A DNA stretch of 64,000 nucleotides from Diaporthe sp. PMI_573 (lineage: Eukaryota; Ascomycota; Sordariomycetes; Diaporthales; Diaporthaceae): NCBI GenBank assembly GCA_021399435.1, contig JAJTUP010000008.1:744001-808000 (forward strand), read 5' to 3'. Made by a program: the position numbers and the translations under genes. The notes below the pieces were generated by a model, which was not told the DNA's origin, did no database searches, and saw only the letters and a program-made list of their open reading frames with translations. Positions 20,641 to 31,604 of this stretch are shown piece after piece (position 1 is the first letter of the stretch; each line of letters begins with the position of its first letter).

Positions 20641-22818
20641 ATGTCTTCCATTAGCAGTTGCTCTACCTCAGACATGGCTTCCTGCTCATGTCCTTCATCC
20701 TCACAATCATCCATGTATGCATCACCATCAGAAGGGGCTACGGGCTCCGCCCCTCCGCTTGCCCTTCTTGATATGTTTTTCCCTGGCTTCTCTGTCTTCT
20801 CCAGCGCCGTCGAGAAATATTTCAAGGTAGACCTGAACTACTACATACCTCTGGTCATCTTTCTCGGCAGCGTCACATTCACATGGCGTTACATCTCTGA
20901 ATACTTTTGGGAGAAGCTGGAAGCCTACTTCATGAGCAGGGTGGACATCCGGACCGACGATGAGATTTACAACATGCTCATGGCTTGGGTAGCCCAGCAG
21001 AAGTTTGCGAAGGGGGCACGGCGCTTCGTCGTCAACACAAACCTGAACTCTAGGGCATGGTACCTGTGGCGGTGGGACGAAGATGACGACGACAGCCCCG
21101 AAGATGGCGACGACTCCGCTGCGTCGCACGGGAAGAAGAAGAAGGAACTTGCATACACACCTACTTTTGGCAGTCACTTCTTCTGGTACAAGGGCCGGAT
21201 TTGCATCTTCCGCCGAGACAAGGGCCGCGACCAGCAGGCGGGCTTTATGATGGTGAGCGAGCGCGAGGAGATCTCCATCTCGTGTTTCGGCCGCGACCCC
21301 TGGTTACTGAAGGAGCTCCTGATGGAGGCACGCACCCAGTTCACGCAGCGCGATGAGCACAAGACGCTCATCTACCGCGGAACCATCCCAGCCGGAAGCA
21401 CGACGCCAACCTGGCAGAGGTGCCTGGCCCGAGCCAGCCGGCCGTTTTCGACCGTCATTCTGTCCGAGAAGGTCAAGCAAGATCTCATCGACGATGTCAC
21501 GGACTACCTGAACCCGGCGACCAGGCGCTGGTACTCGAACCGCGGCATTCCGTACCGCCGTGGCTATCTGCTCTACGGCCCCCCTGGGACTGGCAAGAGT
21601 TCACTGTCCTTGGCGCTGGCTGGGTTCTTCAAGATGCGCATCTACATTGTCAGCTTGAGCAGCGTCACATCCAACGAGGAGAACCTTTCAACGCTGTTCG
21701 CAGAGCTGCCGAGGCGGTGTGTGGTCCTGCTGGAGGACATCGACACGGCAGGGCTGACGCACACCCGTGAGGAAAACAAGCCCGCTGATTCCAGCAACGA
21801 CAGCAAGGATGACGATATGGTTCCCGATCAGATCACCAAGGGAACTGGACCCACTGATACTAATAACAACAACAACAACGGCCGCCTGTCCCTCTCCGGT
21901 CTTCTGAATATCCTGGATGGTGTCGCTTCGCAGGAGGGCAGGGTTCTCATCATGACGACCAACCACGTCGACAAATTAGACAAGGCGCTCATCCGGCCCG
22001 GGCGAGTGGACATGATCGTCAAGTTCGACCTGGCCGACACGGGCATGATCAGCTCCATCTTCCGCGCCATTTTCGCGCCACTCGAGGGCGACGACAAGCG
22101 CCCGGCGTCGGAGGCGGAGGCCGTGCAGGACCCGGAGGATGTGAAACGGCAGGTGGAGGCCGACAAGGTGCGGCGTGACGAGATCACGGCCGAGATCGAG
22201 AAGCTGGCCGAGGACTTTGCGGCCCAGATCCCCGCGCACGAGTTCAGCCCCGCGGAGCTGCAGGGGTACCTGCTGAAGAACAAGCGAGACGCCCGGGGTG
22301 CTGTCCGGGGCGCCGAGGCGTGGGTCGTCGAGGCGAGGAAGGAGAAGGCTGCGAAGGAGCTCAAGAACGCGGAGGACAAGAGGAAGCGGGAGGAGGAGGA
22401 GAGGAAGGCCAAGGAGGAGGAGGAGGAGAAGAAGAAGGCCAAGGAGGATAAGAAGAAGGCCAAGGAGGAGAAGAAGAACAAGAACAAGAAGGGCAGTAAG
22501 TCCAAGAAGAAGGAGAAGAAGGGCAAGGAAGAGTCGTCGAGCGAATCCGACTCAGACTCGTCGGGCAGCTCGTCCAGCTCGTCCGAGTCGGAGGCTGCCG
22601 AGGCGAAGAAGGAGAAGCGGAACAAGAGTAAGGCCAGCAAGACCGATGCAGTTCTCAAGGTCGACTGTGTTAAAGCAGACGAGCAGGCTTCAAAGGCACC
22701 GGCCTCGGCGGCGACAGAGAAGTCGGACGGGTTCATCGATGTTGAGAAGGACTGCGCCGATGACGATGACGGCCGGCCGCTGACCCGGGGTACGGATTCC
22801 GGCTACGGCACCCCCTGA
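20641..22818 (+). CDS. BCS1-type AAA ATPase with long charged C-terminal tail
   Basis: AAA protein of the mitochondrial BCS1 group. BCS1 itself translocates the folded Rieske protein during complex III assembly; whether this paralogue does so is uncertain. Intronless, 725 aa from ATG 20641. The N-terminus is Ser/Cys-rich, followed by one hydrophobic segment (YYIPLVIFLGSVTFTWRYI, about 75-93) and a BCS1 N-domain (ARRFVVNTNLNSRAWYLWRW, FFWYKGRICIFRRD). Walker A GPPGTGKSS starts at residue 313, Walker B (VVLLEDID) at 361, then sensor TTNH and the arginine-finger motif RPGRVD. After the AAA lid comes a tail of about 150 residues: Lys/Glu-rich coiled repeats, then an acidic serine tract and more Lys/Ala-rich sequence. 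Yeast BCS1 is about 456 aa and lacks such a tail. An in-frame upstream ATG (20353) would add 96 residues. Confidence 0.83.
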   Translation: MSSISSCSTSDMASCSCPSSSQSSMYASPSEGATGSAPPLALLDMFFPGFSVFSSAVEKYFKVDLNYYIPLVIFLGSVTFTWRYISEYFWEKLEAYFMSRVDIRTDDEIYNMLMAWVAQQKFAKGARRFVVNTNLNSRAWYLWRWDEDDDDSPEDGDDSAASHGKKKKELAYTPTFGSHFFWYKGRICIFRRDKGRDQQAGFMMVSEREEISISCFGRDPWLLKELLMEARTQFTQRDEHKTLIYRGTIPAGSTTPTWQRCLARASRPFSTVILSEKVKQDLIDDVTDYLNPATRRWYSNRGIPYRRGYLLYGPPGTGKSSLSLALAGFFKMRIYIVSLSSVTSNEENLSTLFAELPRRCVVLLEDIDTAGLTHTREENKPADSSNDSKDDDMVPDQITKGTGPTDTNNNNNNGRLSLSGLLNILDGVASQEGRVLIMTTNHVDKLDKALIRPGRVDMIVKFDLADTGMISSIFRAIFAPLEGDDKRPASEAEAVQDPEDVKRQVEADKVRRDEITAEIEKLAEDFAAQIPAHEFSPAELQGYLLKNKRDARGAVRGAEAWVVEARKEKAAKELKNAEDKRKREEEERKAKEEEEEKKKAKEDKKKAKEEKKNKNKKGSKSKKKEKKGKEESSSESDSDSSGSSSSSSESEAAEAKKEKRNKSKASKTDAVLKVDCVKADEQASKAPASAATEKSDGFIDVEKDCADDDDGRPLTRGTDSGYGTP

Positions 22819-23356
22819 GGAGCGAAACTAGAGGCCGGCGGATGTGCGCGTGGGACCATTCTGCTCCTGTTGTTCTACTTGCTACTCCCGACCCGGTGGT
22901 TGGGATCGTCAGGCGAAAGGGTACTAGGGTGATACCATAGACAAGTAAAGCCTACTCTAATTCAAAAGTTCTGAGCAGTCGGTCATTGTGCTCTGTGCTC
23001 CTTGCTTTTGGTCTGAACATGCACCAATCTCTCTCCAAATGGTTCCAAAGGGCGTTTCGGCATCGTTTTCCAATTCTGAGAATATGCACTGCGTAGTGCG
23101 AGTCCGTCACCAAGGCTAGAGCTTTAATCATGAACGTATGAATATTCTGGCAATGCGCCATTTCCACCAAGGTCCCTTCAACATGGCAAAAGCTGGCTAG
23201 CAACACGCTACCAACATGGAACAAAAAAGATATTGCAGGAAACTATAATCTTTAAATACCACTTGATAGATCAGAATTGGACACGCCGAGTAGGAACACA
23301 TACCAGTCTATAAGTTCCACAACACACTGCACCGCCCTTCCTCGTCACATCAAACA
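22819..23356. other. Intergenic, promoter of small membrane protein gene
   Basis: AT-richer than the neighbouring genes. TATA-like sequences lie at about 23245-23258 and 23308-23315, before the next ATG. No gene seen. Confidence 0.45.
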
Positions 23357-23860
23357 ATGTTGTCCACCGTGATCCACAACTTCCCGACGTCACTTGACTC
23401 CGAAACCTGCACAGAAATCTTCACATACATCATCGTCGTGTTCGTTCTCGTCAGGCTCAGCATGGACGAGCTCGGGCCCGAGGCACGGCGGTACGGGCGC
23501 TTCCCACCCAGCGGCTGGCTCTACCTCGCATCTGTCCTGTTCTGGCCTATAACAATAGGGACTTTCGCTGGTCTTTTGACCCTGGGTCTGCTGCATGCCG
23601 CTCTCAGTAAGGCATACGCCCTCGGGGTCTGGGGGGATAAGGTATTTCGTCGGCATATTACCAGCTGCACCGCCAAGTCCCGGCGTGTCGAGGACGTGGA
23701 GATGGGACCCCTTGTACCATCGCGGCTGGAAGGGGTGAGCTGGGACGACGCTGAGGCGGCCTATGGCTGCTCGCAAGTTGAGTCGGCGTATCGAGAGTTT
23801 GTTGCAACCCTGAAGGAGGAGTGCGGCCTGACACCCGAGAAATGGGGGCGTACACGGTAG
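23357..23860 (+). CDS. Small two-helix membrane protein, unknown function
   Basis: Single-exon frame of 167 aa, not recognised. Two hydrophobic segments are visible: TEIFTYIIVVFVLVRLSM (about 20-37) and a longer one, WLYLASVLFWPITIGTFAGL onward (about 54-83), which could span once or form a hairpin. Between them lies a charged loop (DELGPEARRYGRFPPSG). The C-terminal half is soluble (SRRVEDVEMGPLVPS, EFVATLKEECGLTPEKWGR). ATG context (CAAACAATG) and TATA-like boxes upstream favour a real gene. It stands alone, with 3 kb of empty sequence downstream. A chance ORF is possible but the hydrophobic pattern argues against it. Confidence 0.6.
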   Translation: MLSTVIHNFPTSLDSETCTEIFTYIIVVFVLVRLSMDELGPEARRYGRFPPSGWLYLASVLFWPITIGTFAGLLTLGLLHAALSKAYALGVWGDKVFRRHITSCTAKSRRVEDVEMGPLVPSRLEGVSWDDAEAAYGCSQVESAYREFVATLKEECGLTPEKWGRTR

Positions 23861-26800
23861 TCCTGGGTCTTGCGACCATTCCGATGGGCAGGGACAAGAC
23901 AGGCCTTGGAATACTCAAAGATCCAAGGACCGGCTGCATTTCGTAGGCCCCAAAGCCGCGGCCAGCACTGCGGATGGTTGACACAGGGTTTTTCGGATTC
24001 TTCCCGAAACTTGTCTTTGGCTACGCCTGACGCCAGACTCACTGCTCGGGATAAGTCTTTAACACCGAGGACTTACCCGATGCAGACACTGCACCACGGA
24101 GGCAGTTCCACAATATCACCGTGGAATTCAGAGGCCTTTAGAAGAAGGGAAAACCCAGCTCTAGAATTGGACCATCGGGCCGGATGATGCAAACCGGAAT
24201 CGGACAGTTCAAGTGGAGCTGGGCTCGCGGGGATTGTTTGGCATACGGATCGCATAGGGTTAGTGTTGTGCAAGCACAAGGAACTAGAGGCAAGGCTGGG
24301 AGGACGACATGGGCCCCACCACTCGGCGAGCATGGACGCATCCAAGGAGCCAGGAGCCAGGAGAGGCAAGACGGTATGCGCATGCCACGACTCTCTGGGT
24401 TGCTGATAATATGATGATATGTCGTCCCCTCCAAGTGCTGCTAAAGGGCAGCTGGGTTCGAGCCTCGGTCCAGGCCGAGGAAGCCAATGGATGAAACAAA
24501 ACATGGAGTGAGGCTGAGGATATCAAACAGCCAGCAACGGCAGGCTCGTTGTCCTGATGCGGTAACTCAAGGCCGGCCAGAAACGGGGGACCGTCGGATG
24601 AGGTCCATCGCCTGCGTATGATTGGGACTCGGTGGAATTCGGGTCTGCGACGAGCTTCTTTGAGCGCGCCCCGGCCGTGGAATGTCATAGAATCGTGTCC
24701 TGTGAAAAGGGAAGCCCGAGAGTCACGGTCTGTCTCTCTTTTCCTTCCTTTTTGTTGTGGTCGAACATTTGTCACCGGGATGAGGCGCCGACCCCGCGGA
24801 CCACGGCACTCTAGCGCGCGTCGTGGGCCTGGTTTTACGTAGGCATGAGCAGATTTGGTCCACATGTTTGATGCAGGTTGATGAGATTGATTAGATTAAA
24901 CCAAATCTGATAATTCCGATGCTTGTTGTCGTGGCCTGGATGGACTTGGCCGCCCGTCATTTGCGGCAGAGTTTTCTCTTGCCGTGGGTCGGATCGGACT
25001 CGGCGCTTGATGCTCGTGTTGAACATATCAAAGATGATGAGTTTCCAGAATAGGAAATCCCCGGCTAGTTATGTGCAAGTGCATAGCCTATCGGCGCTTG
25101 TCTGACCCGGGAGGCAGTCAAGACAGGAGGACAAAGCTCCCGAGCTGTCAGGAAGCAGCAGCCAACAGCTGTGCTTCGCGTGTGTGAGCAGGCGAGGGGG
25201 CGAACCGAACTAGAGCTGAGCTCAGCTACACGGACTTCGGCTAGCAAAGTGACGTCGAAAACAAAGACCGTGCTGCCATGCTCCATGATGCGTGCCACAC
25301 GTGCCCCCAACTGACACTGCGGCCTAAGAGAGGGAGCTACTGCAGCGGGAAGGCTTAGGCAGTGTAGCCTGTAGCCTGTTGTGGACCACACGAGGACGGT
25401 TCACGGCAGCACCGCATGGACTTCCTGAGTGGTTACAGCGGCAGAGCTCCGCCACTAACGTAGGAGCGCTATTGAGAAAAAAAGGAATAAAAATCTGGGA
25501 GGTGCTGTGTAGCCGTATGACGAACGAGATCTTCAGAGGCGAGGGAGATTGCGAGTGCTTAAGTGGCGCAGGCATCATCTTAGGTCGTCTTGGACGAAGT
25601 CTCTCTTTAGTGTACTGTACTTCGATCCTCGATGCACCATCGGGCTCGAGGCAGGAACAGGTTCTTGCAGGGCGTCTGGGCAAGGGTCTGATAAGCAGGG
25701 GTACTCCGTACTATGATGTCGATAAGACTTGCTTACCACATCATACATCTGGCCCCTGCTGCTATGCACATGCACCTCCCAGTCTGTGTCCCGGGTCCAA
25801 CACTGACTGGACTGAGTAGGAACACTGCTAGTCTACCGCCGTTGCCTTGCAGCAAATTTCCCAAATCGACCAAGCCAGGCCCGTTCCTGTCTGCCTGTTT
25901 CTGACGTGAGCCGTGACGATCCCAAACTTGGTCTCGCAAGCATGGTTCAGCCTCTTCATCGTCTGTAACAGGACGTTCTGGACAGGCCAAACCCGGGTCA
26001 GCATTGTCCACAGGATCTACAATAGGTGGCAGACAATCCAAGAGCTTGAGCGGGCTGGCAGGGTGGTGCCACACCCACGGGATCGAGGCGGGTCGGCTCA
26101 GGTCGAATCAGCAAAGTACGCACGAGGAATTCTATTTCTTCTGTACAGTATAGGCCATACAGCCAACAGTGTCCACCTGCCAGCGAGTTGAAGCTTGGGC
26201 TCCACCCGTTCCGCACCGTCCTGGGATCCCCTCGACTCGTACGCGGATGGTCAGACACCCAGACAAGTCAGACTGAAAGATAACAATCAGACGAAGAATA
26301 CCCCCCCTGCCGCCAGAAGACGGACATCCGGTCCCTCTTGTGACTTTGTCCCCAGCTGGTGGACCGCTTGCGCCAAAGACCAGATAACCCTCTTGTGCGA
26401 AGTTCTTTTTTGTAGGCCTGTTGCCGCATGGCGAGAAAATGGTTGCGACTAGGACTGTGCAATAGTAAAAGGTCGAGCAACAGTAATCAGGCTTATGGTA
26501 ATCCGGCCGCCCCCAACAGCCTTGTCGAGGGTAGCTTAAGAGCCATTGTGACATCGGATACTGTTAATGGTAACCGGCCTCTCGACAGCCTGGTCGAGGG
26601 TGGCTTGGCATAAGCTTGCGACAAGATACCACAGTACAAAGAAGGGCGGTGTATCTACAACATGGTGCCAACATGCCGGTCTCGTTGTTGCTGCTGTTAG
26701 TGAACATGAGTTAAGGTTGAGGCGGCAAGGGGAGAAATGGCCTGAATGGGCGACGCAGGGTCCCAACAAGCTGCGGTGCCCGAGTCGCATGCAGGACACC

Positions 26801-27049
26801 AGGGGCTAACAGATTGGACCCCTCCTCCCGTCCATCCTATGTGGTAGACTACGTACCATCCGCCCACCCACACCCACCGCGCTTGCATTTTATCTGCCAG
26901 AGCCCACTCCAACATCGCAATTTCTGCCGCCCGTACAACTATAACCCCCCCGAGCATCTTGCCCGCCACTTTTCCTTATTCTTCCCTTCTCTCCCTCACC
27001 CCTTCGAAAACACCCTCCAAGTCCTCAGATCAGTTCCACAGCTCTCAAG
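23861..27049. other. Gene-poor intergenic region upstream of ERG13 (3.2 kb)
   Basis: No frame longer than about 190 codons, none with a domain, and both strands show overlapping chance frames. A pair of imperfect direct repeats occurs at about 26492-26538 and 26564-26612. The final 250 bp are C-rich leader sequence of the HMG-CoA synthase gene. Confidence 0.5.
26492..26612. repeat. Imperfect direct repeat pair
   Basis: Two copies of about 40-47 bp sharing the blocks GGTAA, CCGGCC, ACAGCCT and GTCGAGGGT, offset by about 73 bp. The second copy differs by single-base changes and a small deletion. Seen by eye. Confidence 0.55.
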
Positions 27050-28720
27050 ATGGCTTCTCGTCCCCAGAACATTGGCATCAAGGCCATTGAGGTCTACTTC
27101 CCCAGCCAGGTACGTACTCGCCTCCCGCCCGAGTCCAGAATGCCGCGTCTTGCAACCTGTTTCTGCCTCGTGACACGACCACCAATTGCTCGCTGTTCTT
27201 TGAACAAGGACTCGTGCTGACAACTTCTCGCCGCACAACAGTATGTCGAGCAGTCCGAGCTCGAGCAGTTCGACGGCGTCAGTGCTGGAAAGTACACAAT
27301 TGGTCTCGGCCAGACCAAGATGGCCTTCTGTGACGACCGCGAAGGTGAGAGAGTCTCTTCCCCTGGTTTACTGTTCTACTCTGTTCCCGCACACGACCGA
27401 GCCAATTCTGGACTACTTTGCTGACAGCACTGCACCCAGACATCTACTCCTTCGCCCTGACCGCCGTCTCCAACCTGCTCAAGAAGTACGAGATCGACAC
27501 AAACTCCATTGGCCGCCTTGAGGTCGGCACAGAGACCATCCTGGACAAGTCCAAGTCGGTCAAGTCCGTTCTGATGCAGCTGTTTGGCGATAACACCGAC
27601 CTGGAGGGTGTCGACAACGTCAACGCCTGCTACGGAGGCACCAACGCCTTCTTCAACGCTATCAACTGGGTCGAGTCCTCTGCTTGGGACGGACGGGATG
27701 CTATCGTGGTTGCTGGAGACATCGCCTTGTACGCCAAGGGTAACGCCCGTCCCTCAGGTGGTGCTGGCTGCGTAGCCATGCTGGTCGGGCCCAACGCTCC
27801 CATTGTGGCCGAGCCAGGTCTGCGTGGCTCGTACATGCAGCACGTCTACGACTTTTACAAGCCCGACCTGACCAGCGAGTACCCTTACGTCGATGGTCAC
27901 TACTCCATCAACTGCTACACCGAGGCCCTGGACGCGGCCTACCGCTCCTACTGCCAAAAGGAGAAGAGGCTGCAGAACGGCACCGCCAACGGCCATGCCA
28001 ATGGCAACGGTGTCGCCGACGGCCCCGTCAAGACCCCTCTGGACCGCTTCGACTACCTGGCCTTCCACGCTCCTACCTGCAAGCTGGTCCAGAAGTCCTA
28101 TGCTCGTCTCTTGTACCACGACTTCCTTGCCGACCCTGACAGCTCCGCTTTCGCCGAGGTGCCAAAGGAGATCAGGGACATGGACTACAAGAAGTCTCTG
28201 ACCGACAAGGTCGTGGAGAAGACCTTCATGACTCTCTCCAAGAAGAGGTTCCAGGAGCGTGTCAACCCGGGTATCCAGGTCGCCACCCTGTGCGGCAACA
28301 TGTACTGCGGTAGTGTCTGGGGTGGTCTCGCCAGTCTGGTCGCTCACGTCCCCGCCTCCAGCCTCGAGGGCAAGCGAGTTGGTCTGTTCAGCTACGGCTC
28401 CGGTCTGGCTGCCAGCTTCGCCTCCTTCAAGGTTGTGGGCAACACCGAGAAGATCTCCAAGACCCTGGACCTCCCTGCCCGCCTGGAGGCCAGGAGGAAG
28501 GTCGCTCCCGAGACCTACGATGCTGTAAGTTTATCAACTTGCCGAAATATAGAGGTATCTCAATGCTAACCGAGTCTACCAGCTGTGTGATCTGCGCAAG
28601 AAGGCGCATCTGCAGAAGAACTTCAAGCCTGCAGGCGATGCTTCGACTATCATCCCCGGCACCTACTACCTCGAGGAGGTCAACGACATGTTCCAGCGGT
28701 CTTACTCTGTTAAGGCTTAA
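27050..28720 (+). CDS. ERG13: Hydroxymethylglutaryl-CoA synthase
   Basis: Condenses acetyl-CoA with acetoacetyl-CoA to HMG-CoA in the cytosol, the second step of the mevalonate pathway to sterols and isoprenoids. Exons 27050-27109, 27242-27344, 27440-28524 and 28583-28720 give 461 aa, the normal eukaryotic length. The start [20 protein letters not shown] and the block [21 protein letters not shown] are typical. Catalytic residues are visible: E86 in [13 protein letters not shown], nucleophile C118 in NACYGGTNA, and H264 in [12 protein letters not shown]. The Gly-rich [12 protein letters not shown] and [14 protein letters not shown] segments follow. The C-terminus (FQRSYSVKA) is complete. A short Asn/Gly/Ala insert ([12 protein letters not shown]) sits before the His motif. 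All introns have canonical borders. It faces the DHCR24-like gene tail-to-tail. Confidence 0.97.
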
Positions 28721-29255
28721 ATGACTTTTACGCTTTTTAGTACCCAGACGGTATCACTTACCACGCATAGAATGGGAGGCGTCTGCTTCGGGATGAGGTC
28801 GTGGCCCCCGAGAGAAAAGACGGAACCCGGCGCAAAAGAAGTTCAGACTACTACTGCTTTTGGTGACTAGCGACGCGCGACGAACTGCAGGCCAACGGCC
28901 CGTATTAATTAATCACGTCTCATGAAGGCCAGCTTACGATACATATGGCCGGCATGTATATATGACGGAATTGTCTGATTGTTCTTGGGGAGCATCTACA
29001 TTAGACTCTAGCATAGACCCATTATGGGAGCACTGGGACTTATTAGTACTCAGAGCTCAACCATTCTTATATCCCCATGCCCTGCTCTATCCTCTTTTCC
29101 GTGAATCGCTTCCAGCCACTGTACCCAAGCTGAGAATTTTGTGGCTCTGTCTAATCTAATGGACCACGAAGCACCTACGCACACACGTAATGGACAATAC
29201 TGTACAGTCCGACTGCCCAAGTACGCTCACCTAGACGGACTCTGCGTCCAGTCTC
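28721..29255. other. Intergenic between convergent ERG13 and DHCR24-like genes
   Basis: Two facing 3' UTRs are expected here. No gene, and no structure beyond AT-richness, was seen. Confidence 0.55.
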
Positions 29256-30833
29256 TCACTCCTCCCCTTTCCACTTCCAACCAGCATTTCTGTGCAGCAT
29301 GTAGTCACGGCTCTTGATGCTCTTGTAGATGCCATAGATGCCCCCAAAGGGCCAGACGCCCTTGAGCCCGCCCCCGGCCGCCTTGGTCTTGTCTGTGTCC
29401 ACCTTGACCTTGACCTTGTCGTACACGCTGGGGAGCCCGGCCTCGTCGGCCTTGTACTTGGCGCGCAGCGCGTCGTACCACCCGCGCCCGCCGTACATGT
29501 CCCAGAACTCGGGCTCGTCGTAGTAGGTGTGCGCGTACAGCCACTTCATGCCGCCCAGCTCGCGGACTTTTGCCTCGAGGGCGCGGTTGGCACGCACGAA
29601 CTCGCCGCGGTCCGAGGGCCCCCAGCCCCAGACGCCGATGTTTAGCATCATGTCGTCTTCCTCCTTCTCCCCGTGCTGCTGCTTCCCAGGCGGCGTCGTC
29701 GTGAACGGGTGGAACGTCGGCGGGCCCCGCCGCTTCAGCGGGCACAGCCACAGCGGCCAGATGTCCAGCTCCTTGCTCGTGTAGTCGACCAGGTCCGGGG
29801 CCGTGGCGAAGGGGACTGCAATGTCCTGCACCACGAAGCGGGCGCTCTCGCCGGACCCGTGCAGCGCGCGGTACAGCATCCGCGTGTGCAAAAAGTCGTC
29901 CAGGAACCAGCGCGTCAGCCTGTTGAAGGGCACCAGCTTGAAGTACGTCCAGCCGGCACGCCCGACCCAGAAACCGGCGCGGTCGTAGCGGAAGAGGTAC
30001 TCGGCCAGGGGGATGTACTCGTCCTGCTGGTTGTTGGCCTCCCCGGCTGGTGATGGTGATGGTGATGCCGTGCGCTCCTGCACGTGCATGTAGAACCAGG
30101 GGTCCTTTGCGCGGCTGAAGGTCTGTACCGGTGCTGTGGCGGGCTTTTCGTCTGTCATCTGGCCGGTGATGACGACGCCGTGGTCCTTGGAGAACAATAT
30201 CCCGTCGACGTAGTCGTTCTCGGCGCGGGCCGTCTCCTCTTTGACCGCAGCAACGGCCTCGGCGACGCTGCCCGTGCGCCGGTACCGCGTGCGCACGAAC
30301 TTCTTGGCTCGCACGAGGTTCAACTCCAGAAGCGTCGTCACGCCGAGGGTGCCGACCGCCCCCGCGGCGCCGCGGAACAAGTCAGCGTACTGGCCGCCCG
30401 CCCCGGCCGATGTGTTGGGGTTCGCGGCGGTGACAACCTCACCATCGGGCAGCACAAGCTCCACAGACGCGACGGTATCGTCGAAGAATCCGTGCTTGAA
30501 ACTCGACGACTCACCAGCCGTGCCCGCGAACCCTCCGCCCGCGGTAATCCCCGGGAACTCCATCACAACAGGCGGGACGAGCCCGTGCTTGAGGGTGGTC
30601 TCGACCAGCCGGTCCATGGGCACGTTGGGCTCCACCAGCGCCGTGCGGCGGGCCTCGTCGACCGAGAGGACATCGCGCAGGGCCGAGATGTCGACGACGC
30701 GGGCGCGGCTGCCGTGGGGCTGGGGTCGGGTGCTGTTTGTGCTGCCGTGGAAGATCCGGTAGGGCTCCTTTGCGTTGTAGAAGGCCCGTACCGTGGACGA
30801 GATCTTCTGCACCAGGGCGCGGTGGCGCTCCAT
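29256..30833 (-). CDS. FAD-dependent sterol reductase, DHCR24/DIMINUTO-like
   Basis: Member of the FAD-linked oxidase fold to which delta(24)-sterol reductase (DHCR24) belongs. It would reduce a sterol side-chain double bond at the ER; the fungal substrate is uncertain because ergosterol synthesis normally uses ERG4 for its last side-chain reduction. Intronless, 525 aa from ATG 30833. The FAD-binding domain shows RARVVDISALRDVLSVDEARRTALVEPNVPMDRL, then the signature PGITAGGGFAG and AGESSSFKHGFFDD (about 95-119) and VELVLPDGEVV. The substrate domain includes FLFRYDRAGFWVGR-like sequence (EYLFRYDRAGFWVGRAGW), FVVQDIAVPFATAPDL, WPLWLCPLKRR and a conserved end with WLYAHTYYDEPEFW and RAKYKAD. 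No clear N-terminal signal anchor is seen. The frame upstream of 30833 has no ATG. Confidence 0.85.
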   Translation of the reverse strand: MERHRALVQKISSTVRAFYNAKEPYRIFHGSTNSTRPQPHGSRARVVDISALRDVLSVDEARRTALVEPNVPMDRLVETTLKHGLVPPVVMEFPGITAGGGFAGTAGESSSFKHGFFDDTVASVELVLPDGEVVTAANPNTSAGAGGQYADLFRGAAGAVGTLGVTTLLELNLVRAKKFVRTRYRRTGSVAEAVAAVKEETARAENDYVDGILFSKDHGVVITGQMTDEKPATAPVQTFSRAKDPWFYMHVQERTASPSPSPAGEANNQQDEYIPLAEYLFRYDRAGFWVGRAGWTYFKLVPFNRLTRWFLDDFLHTRMLYRALHGSGESARFVVQDIAVPFATAPDLVDYTSKELDIWPLWLCPLKRRGPPTFHPFTTTPPGKQQHGEKEEDDMMLNIGVWGWGPSDRGEFVRANRALEAKVRELGGMKWLYAHTYYDEPEFWDMYGGRGWYDALRAKYKADEAGLPSVYDKVKVKVDTDKTKAAGGGLKGVWPFGGIYGIYKSIKSRDYMLHRNAGWKWKGEE

Positions 30834-31604
30834 TGTGCTGGTGTTGGTCGGGCGGGAGGGTGGGTGAGATGATGTGAGCCTCGTTTTCTCCCTCTCCCCT
30901 TGTCGTTGTCGCACCAAACCGTCGCCTTGCCCTGCCTTGCTCGATTGCGACACGCTCGTCCTCCCTGCAGCTCGGCGTTCACCACTTCACAAACGGCGCT
31001 GTTGCTCCGGATGATTCGTCAAGTCGTTTATTACGTGTGCAAGGGACAGAAGCAAGTCTGGCTTTTCGGCAGCTGGGCCGAGCGGACGCGAACACGAAAA
31101 ACCCCCGAGTGAGACGGATGCACCCCACACTGGAGCCCCGGCTCCGATCCGAGCCGTTGGGACTTTGTTTTTATTTGTCTAGAAATCTACGAAGGCTGAC
31201 GCGCATATTTTGCACGGTTTAGACGTCTCAAACGCTGCTGCAACTTCCTCGTGCGGGTTTCGCTTGTGCGGCCGACGTGCCCAGCATAACCAATTAGGAC
31301 ATTGCCATGAGCGTGCCAAATGAGGGCTTGGCATGTGAAGAAGACGGCTAGGTTCATCGTGTATGTGATTAAGCTCAAATGCGTCTCATCACCCTGGCAG
31401 GCAATTATCTAATTAATTGCAGGCAAACGCTTATTGTGTTATCCCGTCCATACATCCGCTGGTAATTATTATTCTCATATCGGGTATATCAAAAATGAGA
31501 AAGCCGTCTTGAGAACGGATGAAGATCCATGCAAATACCCAACCCCCCCCCCATCATGAGCCATAAATCATGCAATAATGATACCCTCACATGCTACCAA
31601 TCAC
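30834..31604. other. Intergenic between two minus-strand genes
   Basis: Promoter and leader of the DHCR24-like gene on the left; 3' UTR of the hydrolase on the right, which is AT-rich and has a run of C at about 31546-31553. No gene seen. Confidence 0.5.

Noticed and set aside
24449..24470. GGGTTCGAGCCT resembling a tRNA B box
   Set aside because: No A box at proper distance and no cloverleaf could be drawn.
29305..30872. Long frames opposite and alongside the DHCR24-like gene
   Set aside because: Shadow frames produced by GC-rich third positions of the real gene; Arg/Ala/Gly-rich without domains.
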